DNA of 64,000 nucleotides from Actinomycetaceae bacterium (GCA_030537795.1 JAUNVE010000009.1:1-64000); one strand, 5' to 3'. Shown: positions 45,580 to 56,046, numbered from the stretch's first letter. Notes: generated by a model from the sequence alone, not told the origin. Numbers and translations are program-made.

Positions 45580-46423
45580 CGCTCACCTCCAGCAAGGTGT
45601 TGTCAATCAAGCGGGTACTACCTATCTTAGCGGCAACCGCCAATACGCCCTCACCCCGTTTGATCGGCAAGAACGTCACCGGGTCAACCAGGGCAACGTA
45701 GTCGAGATCCGCCGCAGGTTCACTCGCCATAACCGTTCGCGTACGGGTCACAATGTCGGCGGCAGATGCGCCTGCCGAGGCAGCAGTGCGCCCGGCCTCC
45801 AACGCCCGCGAAAGCACGAGAGCTTGCGATCGCTGCGCAGCGGATAAATACGCGTTGCGCGAGGAGAGGGCGAGGCCATCAGAGTCCCGCACAATGGGTG
45901 CTCCCACAATCTCGACCCCCATATCGAGGTCGCGTACCATCTGCCGGATAATCGCCAACTGTTGCGCATCCTTTTGGCCAAATACAGCAACCTCGGGCCG
46001 CACCATATTCAACACCTTATTGACGACTAAGCACACACCCGCGAAGTGCGTGGGCCTCGTCTCGCCCTCCAAAACCTGTGCCGTCGGCCCCGGATCAATG
46101 GTGACGCGCGCATCGCCATGCGGATACATCTGCTCAGTGGACGGGGCAAACACCAGGTCGGCTTGCACTCGCCCCAGCGCTTCGACATCGGCTTCTAGTG
46201 TTCTCGGATAGGCATCAAAATCTTCTCCCGGCGCGAACTGCGTCGGATTGACAAATACGGTGACCACCACGTGATCGCAACGTTCACGCGCATATTTCAC
46301 GAGGCTCAGATGTCCCGCGTGCAACGCCCCCATCGTCATCACGAGCCCGCGTTTGCCCGAAAGCTGCGCAAGCGCCTCACGGAGCTCCTCGCGCGTATAA
46401 ACAACCTGCGGAGTGTATTTCAC
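45572..46423 (-). CDS. panC: Pantoate-beta-alanine ligase
   Basis: 283 residues. The HIGH-like [12 protein letters not shown] (~31-42), [19 protein letters not shown] (~57-75), [15 protein letters not shown] (~124-138), [13 protein letters not shown] (~146-158) and [15 protein letters not shown] (~180-194) are all diagnostic. It joins pantoate and beta-alanine at the cost of ATP. The start is GTG 46423, with AAGGGAG 5 nt upstream, which fits better than the GTG seven codons earlier. The gene is upstream of panD, which supplies beta-alanine. Confidence 0.95.
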   Translation of the reverse strand: MKYTPQVVYTREELREALAQLSGKRGLVMTMGALHAGHLSLVKYARERCDHVVVTVFVNPTQFAPGEDFDAYPRTLEADVEALGRVQADLVFAPSTEQMYPHGDARVTIDPGPTAQVLEGETRPTHFAGVCLVVNKVLNMVRPEVAVFGQKDAQQLAIIRQMVRDLDMGVEIVGAPIVRDSDGLALSSRNAYLSAAQRSQALVLSRALEAGRTAASAGASAADIVTRTRTVMASEPAADLDYVALVDPVTFLPIKRGEGVLAVAAKIGSTRLIDNTLLEVSDD

Positions 46424-46509
46424 AGCGGCTCCCTTCTCCCTCACTATTGTGCGTTCCGCGAAAGATCAACGCGAATTGAAATGCGTGACATCGGTCGCGA
46501 ATGCCGCAC

Positions 46510-47406
46510 TTAGCCGACGTCCCCTTCAGCCTCAGCAATGAGGAGGGCGGAGACCACGTCTCGATATCCCTGCTCGGAAAGCTGCCTACCGGAATGTGCC
46601 AAGCGTGCAACCGCCTGGGCTAAAACGGTGTAGGTGGCGGCTGTATCATCCAATTCCGCGGCTTTCAGGTGTCGCACATGCATCGCGAGGGTTCCCGTAT
46701 CCGCCCGGCGAACCGGCCCTGTCAGCCCTTCTATCCCCTCTCGGATCGCACGGTCCAACGCAGCTTCAACCAGCGGTCGAATGAACTGTTGCGGTTCGTC
46801 GACACCGGCCTCACGCAAAGCCTCCACCGCTTGCAGAATCGGCACAAACAGGTGATTGGCTCCGTGTGTAAGAGCCGCGTGATAGAGACCGCGGGTTTCC
46901 TCTGGAACAATGACAGGTTCGGCCTCCAACTCGTAGACGAGTGCCTGCGCGATCGGCAAAGCAACGGCTGGTGCCGTCACCGCCACCGGACATTGGACGA
47001 GGCGTTCCAGATCCAAGCTCGTGCCCGTAAACGTCATGGGTGGGTGGAGGGCGATCGGAATCGCCCCCACCTCCCGGGCCGGCGCCAGCACATCGGTGCC
47101 GTGCGCGCCGCTGGGGTGAACAATAATCTGTCCGGGTTTCCATTTCCCGAGCTCTCCAAGACCGTTGACAACGGGTTCAATTTCGTCGTCTGGCACGGCG
47201 ATGAGAACGAGATCAGCATCGGTAGCATCCTCGGTGTCGGGACGCGCAACCGACGGGAAAAACGCATCGACGCGGTCATTGGATTCAGGATTCGACGAAC
47301 GGGTGACGGCCACAATGTCATGTCCCGACAGTTGCCAACCTTTCGCCAGGACGGGGCCAACCCGCCCCGCTCCAATCACTGAGATTCGCAGTCGACCCGG
47401 TTTCAT
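46510..47406 (-). CDS. Rossmann-like DUF2520 protein, candidate ketopantoate reductase
   Basis: 298 residues. It has an N-terminal NAD(P)-binding ISVIGAGRVGPVLAKGW (~8-24), LVLIAVPDDEIEPV (~66-79) and a DUF2520-type helical C-terminal domain with GLYHAALTHGANHLFVPIL near 175. The fold resembles ketopantoate and 6-phosphogluconate reductases. Placed 86 bp before panC and panD, it could supply the missing PanE step (reduction of 2-dehydropantoate); that is inference from context. Its ATG overlaps the stop of the upstream PH-domain gene (TAATG). Confidence 0.82.
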   Translation of the reverse strand: MKPGRLRISVIGAGRVGPVLAKGWQLSGHDIVAVTRSSNPESNDRVDAFFPSVARPDTEDATDADLVLIAVPDDEIEPVVNGLGELGKWKPGQIIVHPSGAHGTDVLAPAREVGAIPIALHPPMTFTGTSLDLERLVQCPVAVTAPAVALPIAQALVYELEAEPVIVPEETRGLYHAALTHGANHLFVPILQAVEALREAGVDEPQQFIRPLVEAALDRAIREGIEGLTGPVRRADTGTLAMHVRHLKAAELDDTAATYTVLAQAVARLAHSGRQLSEQGYRDVVSALLIAEAEGDVG

Positions 47407-49280
47407 TACTCGACGCGCCCTCCCTCGGTGTCGCTGGCTGAATCGGTGGGGGCGCGATGGGAGGAATCCGGCGAAGACGGGAACTGCGGCACTGGCTCTG
47501 GCTCCTCCTCCGACCGATTCTCAGGGCGTAGGCGAGTCTGCGAAACGCCGTGCGTATACAGGTCTTCGCCTCCGCGTCCGGTGGCTTCAATCATGCGCTG
47601 CTCCCATGCGCTGGCGGATTCATGTGAGCGCACTTCCAATGCCCGTGTGGTTACCCGCTTAAATACGTCAATCGCCAGCTGCTCATCCATATGCGTATGT
47701 TTGGAATGCACATTCACTTCGTCGACGAGTTGGAAGTGAATAGAGGCGAGTTTTTTCACTCGATCAAGCGGACCTTGTGTCAGCGCCGCGGACTGTAGCC
47801 GGGAATACGACAAAACGGTGAGTTGGCGCGTAATGCGCCCGTTTCTCATCACCACTACCTGTTTAGTCAAAAGGATTGCACGACGACGCCAGGTAATCCA
47901 GTCAAAGATCTTTGCTCGCTCAGGATTGGGATAGTATCCGTAGCCTGCCCCCTCCCCGTCGATCCCGAAGTTGAGGGTACCAATCGGATCGTCGACACCG
48001 AGATCCGGGTACACCATCCACACGGCGCGGAGCATATCGTCGCGTGTTCCCACCGGCAGCAGGACGCTAGTCATCGCATTGTCGTTTGGATCTCCGGCGA
48101 ATCCGGCCTGAGAAATGGTGACTTTATACCAGCCGAAAAGTCGCCAGAAGAATGGTTGGATTACCTGAACCGCGTGGATCCGAGACGGCGGTATCGTCTG
48201 AGCGCGAGTACTCGTCAGTCCCGCGCGTATACGGATGCCATCTGCGGTAATAAACGCACTGAAACCGTAGTTTTTAGCAAACGCATTCCACGCGATTCCC
48301 CCAACTGATAGGGCGATAACGCCGTTATACAGCAGTGTGGGGATACCGATAGGAGTCAAAATAATCAGTACGATGCTCCCCACGATCGACACTAGGAATA
48401 CGAGGATGGCGATTAAAAAGCCAATATTCATGAAAATGGAGGCCAGCAGCCGCGAGGTACTGACGCGGTAGATCAGTTGCTCATCGCTCATTTCTCCCGT
48501 TGAGGAGGGCGTTCCGGCAGCGTTGCGGATGTCAGCGCTATTGTCGCGGGCGGTTTCTGTCAAAATTGTGGGTGCATCCGCCGCGGGCGGCACCTCGGTT
48601 CCCTGAGTCGGCCTCGGCGATGGACGAACAGGTGCGCTGTGCCCCTTCACTTCAGCAACTTTGATGAGAATTTCGCGGCGCACGGCCTCCAAATCCTCAC
48701 TCTTGAGCAAACCGAATTTCAATGACGAGTCCGCGCCTCCGGCGACCTCAATATCAATATTGCCCAGTTTGAATAGTCGGCCAATCAGCGAATGCGTAAT
48801 ATTGACTGCTTGAATTCGGTTGAGGCGGGCATGGCGCTGGGTGCGCGACAAAATACCCGAGCGATAGTAAACGGCGTCTCGGGTGATGGCATAGCTCATG
48901 CGTCGCCACGCCATCCATGAATACAGGCCCGCAATGGCGATGACTACGATAATGAAAATGGCAACGCCGATAAGGATTTCGGGAAGACCGAGCGTGGGAA
49001 GCTGGTTTCCACCGGGCATTTCGCGCATCGCCTCGCGAATATCTCTCAGCAAGTCGGCAAACTGGTAGGTGAAGAATGCCGCGAGACCCGCGATTACCGC
49101 CCACGTCTGGGCTAGCGGCGTAAGTGGGTGGACGTTTCGCCACAGGGATGCATCGACGCCGCTTCCCACCGCGGTATCGCGCTCGGCGCGTCGGCGTCTG
49201 CGGCGCGACCCCGGACCCCCCGGTGTACTCTCCTGCGATTCTTCCATCTGATCAGATGAATCATGCGGCGCGTGGTTCAC
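47406..49280 (-). CDS. Large membrane protein with two bacterial PH (bPH_2) domains
   Basis: 624 residues, YdbT-like. An Arg-rich stretch at ~26-33 precedes two helices (~60-80 and ~100-125), then a bPH_2 domain (~133-205: YAITRDAVYYRSGILSRTQRHARLNRIQAV and following), a disordered linker (~210-265), two more helices (~275-330) and a second bPH_2 unit (~340-430). A third related segment, ILLTKQVVVMRNGRITRQLTVLSYSRLQSA, lies near 475, and the tail is disordered. Such proteins are paired with a smaller bPH protein in many actinobacteria; function is not known, though membrane stress is suspected. Its ATG overlaps the smaller gene's stop. Confidence 0.85.
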   Translation of the reverse strand: MNHAPHDSSDQMEESQESTPGGPGSRRRRRRAERDTAVGSGVDASLWRNVHPLTPLAQTWAVIAGLAAFFTYQFADLLRDIREAMREMPGGNQLPTLGLPEILIGVAIFIIVVIAIAGLYSWMAWRRMSYAITRDAVYYRSGILSRTQRHARLNRIQAVNITHSLIGRLFKLGNIDIEVAGGADSSLKFGLLKSEDLEAVRREILIKVAEVKGHSAPVRPSPRPTQGTEVPPAADAPTILTETARDNSADIRNAAGTPSSTGEMSDEQLIYRVSTSRLLASIFMNIGFLIAILVFLVSIVGSIVLIILTPIGIPTLLYNGVIALSVGGIAWNAFAKNYGFSAFITADGIRIRAGLTSTRAQTIPPSRIHAVQVIQPFFWRLFGWYKVTISQAGFAGDPNDNAMTSVLLPVGTRDDMLRAVWMVYPDLGVDDPIGTLNFGIDGEGAGYGYYPNPERAKIFDWITWRRRAILLTKQVVVMRNGRITRQLTVLSYSRLQSAALTQGPLDRVKKLASIHFQLVDEVNVHSKHTHMDEQLAIDVFKRVTTRALEVRSHESASAWEQRMIEATGRGGEDLYTHGVSQTRLRPENRSEEEPEPVPQFPSSPDSSHRAPTDSASDTEGGRVE

Positions 49281-49828
49281 AGGCCGGCCATTTCTGCTTC
49301 GCCGCGTTCTGCGAGCTGGTTGCGTAACCGCGCCGCTTCATGCGCGGGCAGACCGGGAATGGAGGCATCCGTAGAAGCCGATGCGGTGTGAAGCTGTACT
49401 GCAGCAATGCCAAAGGTGCGAGCAATCGGCCCTTCAGAAACATCCACGTACTGCATGCGCCCGTAGGGGACGACCGTTAGGGACTTAAACATAATTCCCT
49501 TGCGAATCAGTAAATCTGATTCTGTTTCCGCGTAGCCAATGGCGCGGACCTGCCTCGGAACCAGCCAAAGCAACCAGACGTAGAATGCTGCCGCCACCGC
49601 GACAGGTGCCCAAAACCATGACCAGAGTGTGATGGCCACGACAGTAAGCGGCACGAGAGCAATAGCCGCGAATATAAGAATAGTTACGACTCGCACCTTC
49701 ACCAGCGCTGGCGAAACACCGCGGAACTCGACTCCGCGCGGGTTAAATGGGTCTTCGGGTTGCGCGGGAGGTCGAATAACCTGCGCCTCGGGCGCAGTCT
49801 CATGGAACTGTCGCGATGTATCAGTCAC
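49277..49828 (-). CDS. Small membrane protein with a bacterial PH (bPH_2) domain
   Basis: 183 residues: a short Pro-rich head, two membrane helices (~48-90) and one bPH_2 domain (~100-170) with ESDLLIRKGIMFKSLTVVPYGRMQYVDVSEGPIARTFGIAAVQLHTASA (described). This is the usual partner of YdbT-like proteins. GTG 49828 has AAAGGA 8 nt upstream; the longer frame would overlap the promoter of the divergent response regulator. It opens the run PH-PH-DUF2520-panC-panD-lysS-ktrBA. Confidence 0.83.
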   Translation of the reverse strand: MTDTSRQFHETAPEAQVIRPPAQPEDPFNPRGVEFRGVSPALVKVRVVTILIFAAIALVPLTVVAITLWSWFWAPVAVAAAFYVWLLWLVPRQVRAIGYAETESDLLIRKGIMFKSLTVVPYGRMQYVDVSEGPIARTFGIAAVQLHTASASTDASIPGLPAHEAARLRNQLAERGEAEMAGL

Positions 49829-50001
49829 GGGCGGTTTCCTTTCTGCCGCCGCAATTGTCGCATATCCAGAAATGGGGCGCACCTGCCAAAAATCCGGGAA
49901 ATAAGACTTCAGCGCAGACAGATGCACCTCCCTGCGATCCTTGGTACTGCTCAAACCGTCCCGTATTTCGTTGCTCCTAGTGTTCCGCACACTATTCGAT
50001 C

Positions 50002-50030
50002 TTCACCCACCGTTCAGACAACATTCAGAC
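50002..50030 (+). promoter_or_regulatory. Three 7-mer direct repeats at 11-bp period (PhoP-like box)
   Basis: TTCACCC (50002-50008), TTCAGAC (50013-50019) and TTCAGAC (50024-50030) are spaced by 4 bp each, exactly the 7+4 geometry bound by OmpR/PhoP-type response regulator dimers. They sit 21 bp before the response regulator ATG. Confidence 0.6.
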
Positions 50031-50050
50031 AAGAGGTGTTGGATAGTGCT

Positions 50051-50776
50051 ATGAATCCTACTTTTGCAACTGATGATGACCAGCGCGGCGAAGCTCACCT
50101 ACTGGTCGTTGATGATGAGCCGAATATCCGCGACTTGCTCGCGTCCTCCCTCCGGTTCGCGGGTTTTGACGTTTCGACCGCTGAAGACGGTGCCGGCGCA
50201 TTCCATTTAGCTACTACCGAACATCCCGACCTCATCGTCCTCGACGTCATGTTGCCCGATATGGATGGCTTTACCGTAACGCGACGCCTGCGCGACGCCG
50301 GCTTGCGCATGCCGGTACTTTTTCTCACAGCACGCGATGATATGCGTGACAAAATTCAGGGCTTAACGGTCGGCGGGGACGATTACGTTACCAAACCTTT
50401 TGGATTGGAAGAGGTCGTGGCGCGCATCCGCGCTATCCTTCGCCGAACAATGGCCGCAGATGGCGACGACGGGATCATTCGGGTTGCCGATCTTGAGTTG
50501 GATGAAGACGCCCACGAAGTTCGCCGTGCCGGCCACGAAATTGACCTCTCACCCACCGAATTCAAACTACTGCGCTACCTCATGATTAACGAGGGGCGCG
50601 TGGTATCGAAGATGCAAATCCTTGACCACGTGTGGGAGTACGACTGGGATGGAGAAGCTGCCATTGTCGAGTCATATATTTCCTATTTGCGCAGAAAGCT
50701 CACTGTGCCGGGAGCAAACGGTAATCTAATTCATACCCGTCGCGGGGTAGGATATATGCTCCGCGCCGAACAATAA
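50051..50776 (+). CDS. OmpR-family two-component response regulator
   Basis: 241 residues. The receiver domain (~17-130) has the acidic pair in VVDDEPN, the phospho-accepting Asp in LIVLDVMLPDMDG (~63), Thr in LFLTARDD and Lys in YVTKPFGLEEV. A winged-helix effector (~145-238) has LSPTEFKLLRYLMIN, RVVSKMQILDHVWEYDWDG and VESYISYLRRKL. It is cotranscribed with the sensor kinase 28 bp downstream. Three direct repeats ahead of it suggest autoregulation. The length and sequence fit the PrrA/TcrA/PhoP-like branch of actinobacteria; the signal is unknown. Confidence 0.93.
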   Translation: MNPTFATDDDQRGEAHLLVVDDEPNIRDLLASSLRFAGFDVSTAEDGAGAFHLATTEHPDLIVLDVMLPDMDGFTVTRRLRDAGLRMPVLFLTARDDMRDKIQGLTVGGDDYVTKPFGLEEVVARIRAILRRTMAADGDDGIIRVADLELDEDAHEVRRAGHEIDLSPTEFKLLRYLMINEGRVVSKMQILDHVWEYDWDGEAAIVESYISYLRRKLTVPGANGNLIHTRRGVGYMLRAEQ

Positions 50777-50804
50777 TTCACACCCTAGGGCACCATCAAC
50801 GAGC

Positions 50805-52325
50805 ATGATTTCACGACCTCCACCATCCCGGGAACGCGGCCTCGCAGGAGCGTGGCAACGTAGTCCCTTGCGCGTGCGTCTGGTGGCGCTTTTTACGCTC
50901 GTCTTATCCGTCGGTTTTGCCCTGGCCGGCACGGCCATGCTCGGCATCCTGCAGGCACATTTGGTGGACCAGGTTGATCGGGAGTTGCAGGCCTCCGCTA
51001 AAACCCTCGCTCTCGATGCCGCGGTATCGCTCATTAAACAAGCCGAACCTAATATTCCATCCAACTACTTCATCCAGTTCACAAATTCGGAATCCCAAAT
51101 CACGCTACGAATCACGGATGAAACGGTGGAACGATACGGACGCCCCATCCCGGGCACACTTCTTCCCGTCGGCGTCTATCCGCCCGGAGATATTACTCGC
51201 CCGGTCAATATTCCCTCCACCTTACCGGGCTCTTATTGGAGAGCAGTAGCGGTCCCCATTTCAGTAGATAATGCGCCTTTGGGAGTGGTAGTTGTTGCTC
51301 TGCCTCTCACCGGTGTTGCCGAGACATTGTCAAATACCGCCCGGTATTTCGGCCTCCTTGGTGTCGTCATTATTGCTGTAGGCGCAACCGGATCGTATTA
51401 CCTCATTCGTCGCACTCTCAAACCTCTATCGCGGATCGAAACGGTGGCCGGCAGCATTGCCGCAGGTGACTTATCCCAACGTGTCGAACCGCAACCTACT
51501 ACTACGGAAGTGGGCTCTTTAGCAGATAGTTTGAACCGCATGCTCGCCCAAATCGAACAGTCGTTTGCTGACCGCGATGAGTCGCAAAACCGAATGCGTC
51601 GTTTCGTATCTGACGCCTCTCATGAGTTGCGTACCCCCCTCGCCGCCATTCGCGGCTATGGTGAGCTGTACCGAATGGGTGGTGTCCCCGAACAGAATAT
51701 TCCCGACGTTATGGCGCGCATTGAATCTGAATCTACCCGCATGGGGACTCTGGTGGAGGACCTGCTCACCCTCGCACGCCTAGACGAACGCCGCTCAATC
51801 ACACCGGTCGATATCGATCTGGCTAAAATGGCCGAGGACGCCGCCTTCGATCTCACCGCTCTCGATCCGTCACGCGTCATCGGTATCATCGGTTTAGAAA
51901 ACGAAGATGCACCTAAATCCCTCGTAATTGAAGCTGACTCCGATCAAATCACGCAGATTTTCACCAATCTCATCGGCAATATCGTGCGCTATACGCCAAA
52001 AGGCTCACCGGTAGAAATAGCGCTTGGAACAGTGGCGGATCACGCTATCGTAGAATTCCGCGACCATGGGCCAGGAATTACCGACGCGGACCGCGAGAAG
52101 GTTTTTGCGCGCTTTTATCGCACTGATATTTCTCGCTCACGCGCATCTGGAGGGTCGGGGCTCGGGCTTGCAATCGTGGCTTCGATTACTGCTCTCCATT
52201 CCGGTAATGCCACGATTGACCACACTCCCGGCGGTGGATTAACCGTGCGTTTATCCCTCCCCATACACCAACCACATCGCACTCAAAATACACAGGATTC
52301 TGATTTACGTACCGACTCCCCGTAG
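50805..52325 (+). CDS. Two-component sensor histidine kinase
   Basis: 506 residues. Two membrane helices (~26-49 and ~180-205) bracket an extracellular sensor domain of ~130 residues. A HAMP domain follows (~205-255), the HisKA box is FVSDASHELRTPLAAIRGYGELY (described, His near 277), and the HATPase part shows N-box NLIGNIVRYTP, G1 DHGPGI, F-box EKVFARFYR and G2 GGSGLGLAIV. It is the cognate kinase of the preceding OmpR-type regulator. The C-terminal ~20 residues are unstructured. Confidence 0.94.
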   Translation: MISRPPPSRERGLAGAWQRSPLRVRLVALFTLVLSVGFALAGTAMLGILQAHLVDQVDRELQASAKTLALDAAVSLIKQAEPNIPSNYFIQFTNSESQITLRITDETVERYGRPIPGTLLPVGVYPPGDITRPVNIPSTLPGSYWRAVAVPISVDNAPLGVVVVALPLTGVAETLSNTARYFGLLGVVIIAVGATGSYYLIRRTLKPLSRIETVAGSIAAGDLSQRVEPQPTTTEVGSLADSLNRMLAQIEQSFADRDESQNRMRRFVSDASHELRTPLAAIRGYGELYRMGGVPEQNIPDVMARIESESTRMGTLVEDLLTLARLDERRSITPVDIDLAKMAEDAAFDLTALDPSRVIGIIGLENEDAPKSLVIEADSDQITQIFTNLIGNIVRYTPKGSPVEIALGTVADHAIVEFRDHGPGITDADREKVFARFYRTDISRSRASGGSGLGLAIVASITALHSGNATIDHTPGGGLTVRLSLPIHQPHRTQNTQDSDLRTDSP

Positions 52326-52334
52326 CATGGGAAT

Positions 52335-53594
52335 GTGTCTGGAAACGATACTGCACCCCCTATGAAGCCAAGCACGCCACCGTGGCTACTGCGCTCATTT
52401 GTCGAAGCCGTGCGAAATACGCACGCATCCGCTTCTGCACAACACGCGCAACAGGTCGGCGAGGAACTGCTCAACCGTTGGAATGCTGCCACACGAACTT
52501 TCCATAACTCGCAGCATTTGGTCAATATGCTCTCACGTATTGATGAATTGTCGGCCCTAACGCAAGATCCAGACACTCTGCGAATCGCCGCTTGGTTTTG
52601 GGGAGCTCTGGGTACTCAGGCAAGCGAGTTTGCCGCCGAACAGTCGAATAAGACAATTAGTCACTGCCACCGATACGTCACAGAAACTCTCGGGGAACTT
52701 GGGTTTAGTGATGACAAGAAGCAGCGTGTATGCGAACTAATTGCCCACCTGTTCGAACATCACGCCCCTGCTGGTGACCTCGACGCCACCGCCCTCGTCG
52801 ATGCAAGTATGGCCGTTTTTGCGTCAATGCCACAAGAGTACAAGCGTTACCGCCAGACCGTGCGCGATGAATATCCGCATCTAAGCGACTTGCAGTATCA
52901 GATTCGGCGCCGCCGCTATATTCGCGCCCTGCTCAAGCGCTCTATGATTTTTCGTTCTCCAATTGCCAGTCAGTGGGAGGCTAGCGCTCGCCAAAATTTG
53001 GAGGCCGAACTGGTCAACCTCGATGCATCGATTGCGAAACTTGATCCCTCAATAGGCGATGATTCAGCACTCGACCGGCCCGATCCACACGAAAATGAAC
53101 CGGTATCACAGACATTTGTCGTTAAACGTTCACATGATCGAAACGCGCCGAATAAATCTTCCGAGCCTACCGATGAGGCGACAATTAGTCGGGAGCGACC
53201 AGTCTCCACTTCTTCAACCAGGCATGCGGCGCATTCAGGCGAGACAGATACAGTTGCTGAAACCGCCGCTCAGCGCGCGGCGAACTCGACGCCCAAAGAT
53301 TCCCCTGTCTCATCTGATAGTGGTGACAAAGCAAGCCCCGATGCTGATATACGGAGCCTTTCATCCGGCACGTCTGCAAGCAGTGGCCGCAGTGAGGGAG
53401 GTTCTTCTTTGGAAGCGGAGCCCGACTTCCTAGAACCTATCAAAACCGCACCGACGCGACGGCTTTCTGCCAAGGAATACGCCCGTGAAACGGGATTGCT
53501 TCGCAAGAGTGAGCGCTCCTTGCCTGACGGCAACGACAATCAGGATACGGGCGCCGGTGACAAGACCGGCGAGCAGCGTCGCTCTGACGAGTAG
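52335..53594 (+). CDS. HD-phosphohydrolase-like protein with a lost HD doublet and disordered tail
   Basis: 419 residues. Residues ~20-215 match a small family of predicted HD-domain phosphohydrolases: FHNSQHLVNML (H57, H61) for the first ligands, AAWFWGAL where the family has AAWFHD (here W90-G91 replace His-Asp), LIAHLFEHHAP, LVDASMAVF and then EYKRYRQTVRDEYPHLSD and YIRALLKR near the end of the domain. Loss of the HD pair suggests no catalysis or a changed metal site. The remaining ~200 residues are polar and low in complexity. It starts with GTG 52335, 9 bp after the sensor kinase stop, so it is probably part of the two-component operon. Function unknown. Confidence 0.72.
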   Translation: MSGNDTAPPMKPSTPPWLLRSFVEAVRNTHASASAQHAQQVGEELLNRWNAATRTFHNSQHLVNMLSRIDELSALTQDPDTLRIAAWFWGALGTQASEFAAEQSNKTISHCHRYVTETLGELGFSDDKKQRVCELIAHLFEHHAPAGDLDATALVDASMAVFASMPQEYKRYRQTVRDEYPHLSDLQYQIRRRRYIRALLKRSMIFRSPIASQWEASARQNLEAELVNLDASIAKLDPSIGDDSALDRPDPHENEPVSQTFVVKRSHDRNAPNKSSEPTDEATISRERPVSTSSTRHAAHSGETDTVAETAAQRAANSTPKDSPVSSDSGDKASPDADIRSLSSGTSASSGRSEGGSSLEAEPDFLEPIKTAPTRRLSAKEYARETGLLRKSERSLPDGNDNQDTGAGDKTGEQRRSDE

Positions 53595-53645
53595 CCCTGC
53601 GGGATCGGTGACCTACCCAGCACGTCGATATGCGGTGGATAGGCG

Positions 53646-53670
53646 TTGTCCACAATTCGGTTTATCCACA
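53646..53670 (+). promoter_or_regulatory. Two DnaA boxes
   Basis: TTGTCCACA (53646-53654, the actinobacterial consensus) and TTATCCACA (53662-53670, the E. coli consensus) lie in the same orientation 16 bp apart, in the 154-bp gap between the HD-like gene and the WXG100 gene. They could be DnaA-titration or transcription-control sites; an origin is unlikely in this gene context. Confidence 0.6.
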
Positions 53671-53748
53671 GCGACTACGAGATATTCCCGTTGATTGATG
53701 CGCTGTCACACACACTCGAGGAGCAATCTATCCACTCAAGGAGGCTCC

Positions 53749-54042
53749 ATGTCACTATTTCATGTCGATACCGCAGAGGTCGCTCGCTGCGCCGCCCTCA
53801 TTAAAACTAGCGGAGAAACTCTGCGCGCTGAAGTGAATGCGATGATGGCGCATATCAGTGCGCTGGAAGCATCGTGGTCCGGTACTGCTTCACATCAGTT
53901 TAGTGCCACCGCCAGCCAATGGCGCGCAACTCAAGCTGTTGTGGAACAGTCACTTGATGAGATCAGCCAACAGTTAGCGCTGGCAGCCAGCACCTATGCC
54001 GATGCTGAGGCGCAGACCTCTTCGCTATTCGTCCCCAGATAG
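53749..54042 (+). CDS. WXG100-family protein (ESAT-6-like)
   Basis: 97 residues, two helices around the WSG turn (SWSGTASHQF, ~43-52), the standard WXG100 build. Such proteins are secreted as dimers by type VII (Esx) systems. A YxxxD/E-like segment, YADAEAQTS, lies near the C-terminus (~85-90). AAGGAGG lies 4 nt before ATG 53749. It stands alone: no EccC, second WXG100 or effector is next to it. It is followed by a bidirectional terminator. Confidence 0.88.
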   Translation: MSLFHVDTAEVARCAALIKTSGETLRAEVNAMMAHISALEASWSGTASHQFSATASQWRATQAVVEQSLDEISQQLALAASTYADAEAQTSSLFVPR

Positions 54043-54084
54043 CACACGGTACTGCTGACCGTCACGCCCCGGTAGGGATATAGA

Positions 54085-54116
54085 AGTGGCGGGGTAGGTA
54101 ATCCCACCCCGCCACT
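54085..54116. terminator. Bidirectional terminator between WXG100 and groEL
   Basis: An 11-bp stem (AGTGGCGGGGT/ACCCCGCCACT) with a 10-nt loop separates the two convergent genes; neither side has a long T-run. Confidence 0.7.
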
Positions 54117-54161
54117 CATTCCGGTTAGTTAAGAACCGTCAGATGATATCTGTTCGCCGGA

Positions 54162-55898
<1,737 letters not shown>

Positions 55899-55925
55899 TT
55901 ATCACTCGACCCTTGCGAGTGCTAA
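55899..55925 (-). promoter_or_regulatory. CIRCE element (HrcA operator)
   Basis: On the minus strand TTAGCACTC-N9-GAGTGATAA, one mismatch from the CIRCE consensus, lies in the groEL promoter region. HrcA would repress groEL here and release it on heat shock. Confidence 0.9.
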
Positions 55926-55933
55926 TGAATAGT

Positions 55934-55960
55934 TTGGCACTCTCAAGCCGAGAGTGCAAG
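55934..55960. promoter_or_regulatory. Second CIRCE-like repeat
   Basis: TTGGCACTC-N9-GAGTGCAAG has the same 9-bp spacer and GCACTC/GAGTGC core as CIRCE, placed 8 bp upstream of the first element. Two HrcA sites in tandem are likely. Confidence 0.7.
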
Positions 55961-55968
55961 ACGAGCTT

Positions 55969-56009
55969 AAAAAGTTGAGGCGACAAGACTCAACTCTTGT
56001 CGCCTCAAC
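55969..56009 (-). terminator. Terminator of the LytR_C-domain gene
   Basis: A perfect 15-bp stem (GTTGAGGCGACAAGA and its complement) with a 6-nt loop is followed by TTTTTAAG on the minus strand, 38 bp after the stop codon and upstream of the groEL promoter. Confidence 0.92.
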
Positions 56010-56046
56010 TCACACAGTTACATCAATGATCTGCGTATACTCCGCT

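Noticed and set aside
53646..53670. Origin of replication
   Set aside because: Only two DnaA boxes, no AT-rich unwinding region seen and no dnaA, dnaN, rpmH or gyr genes nearby.
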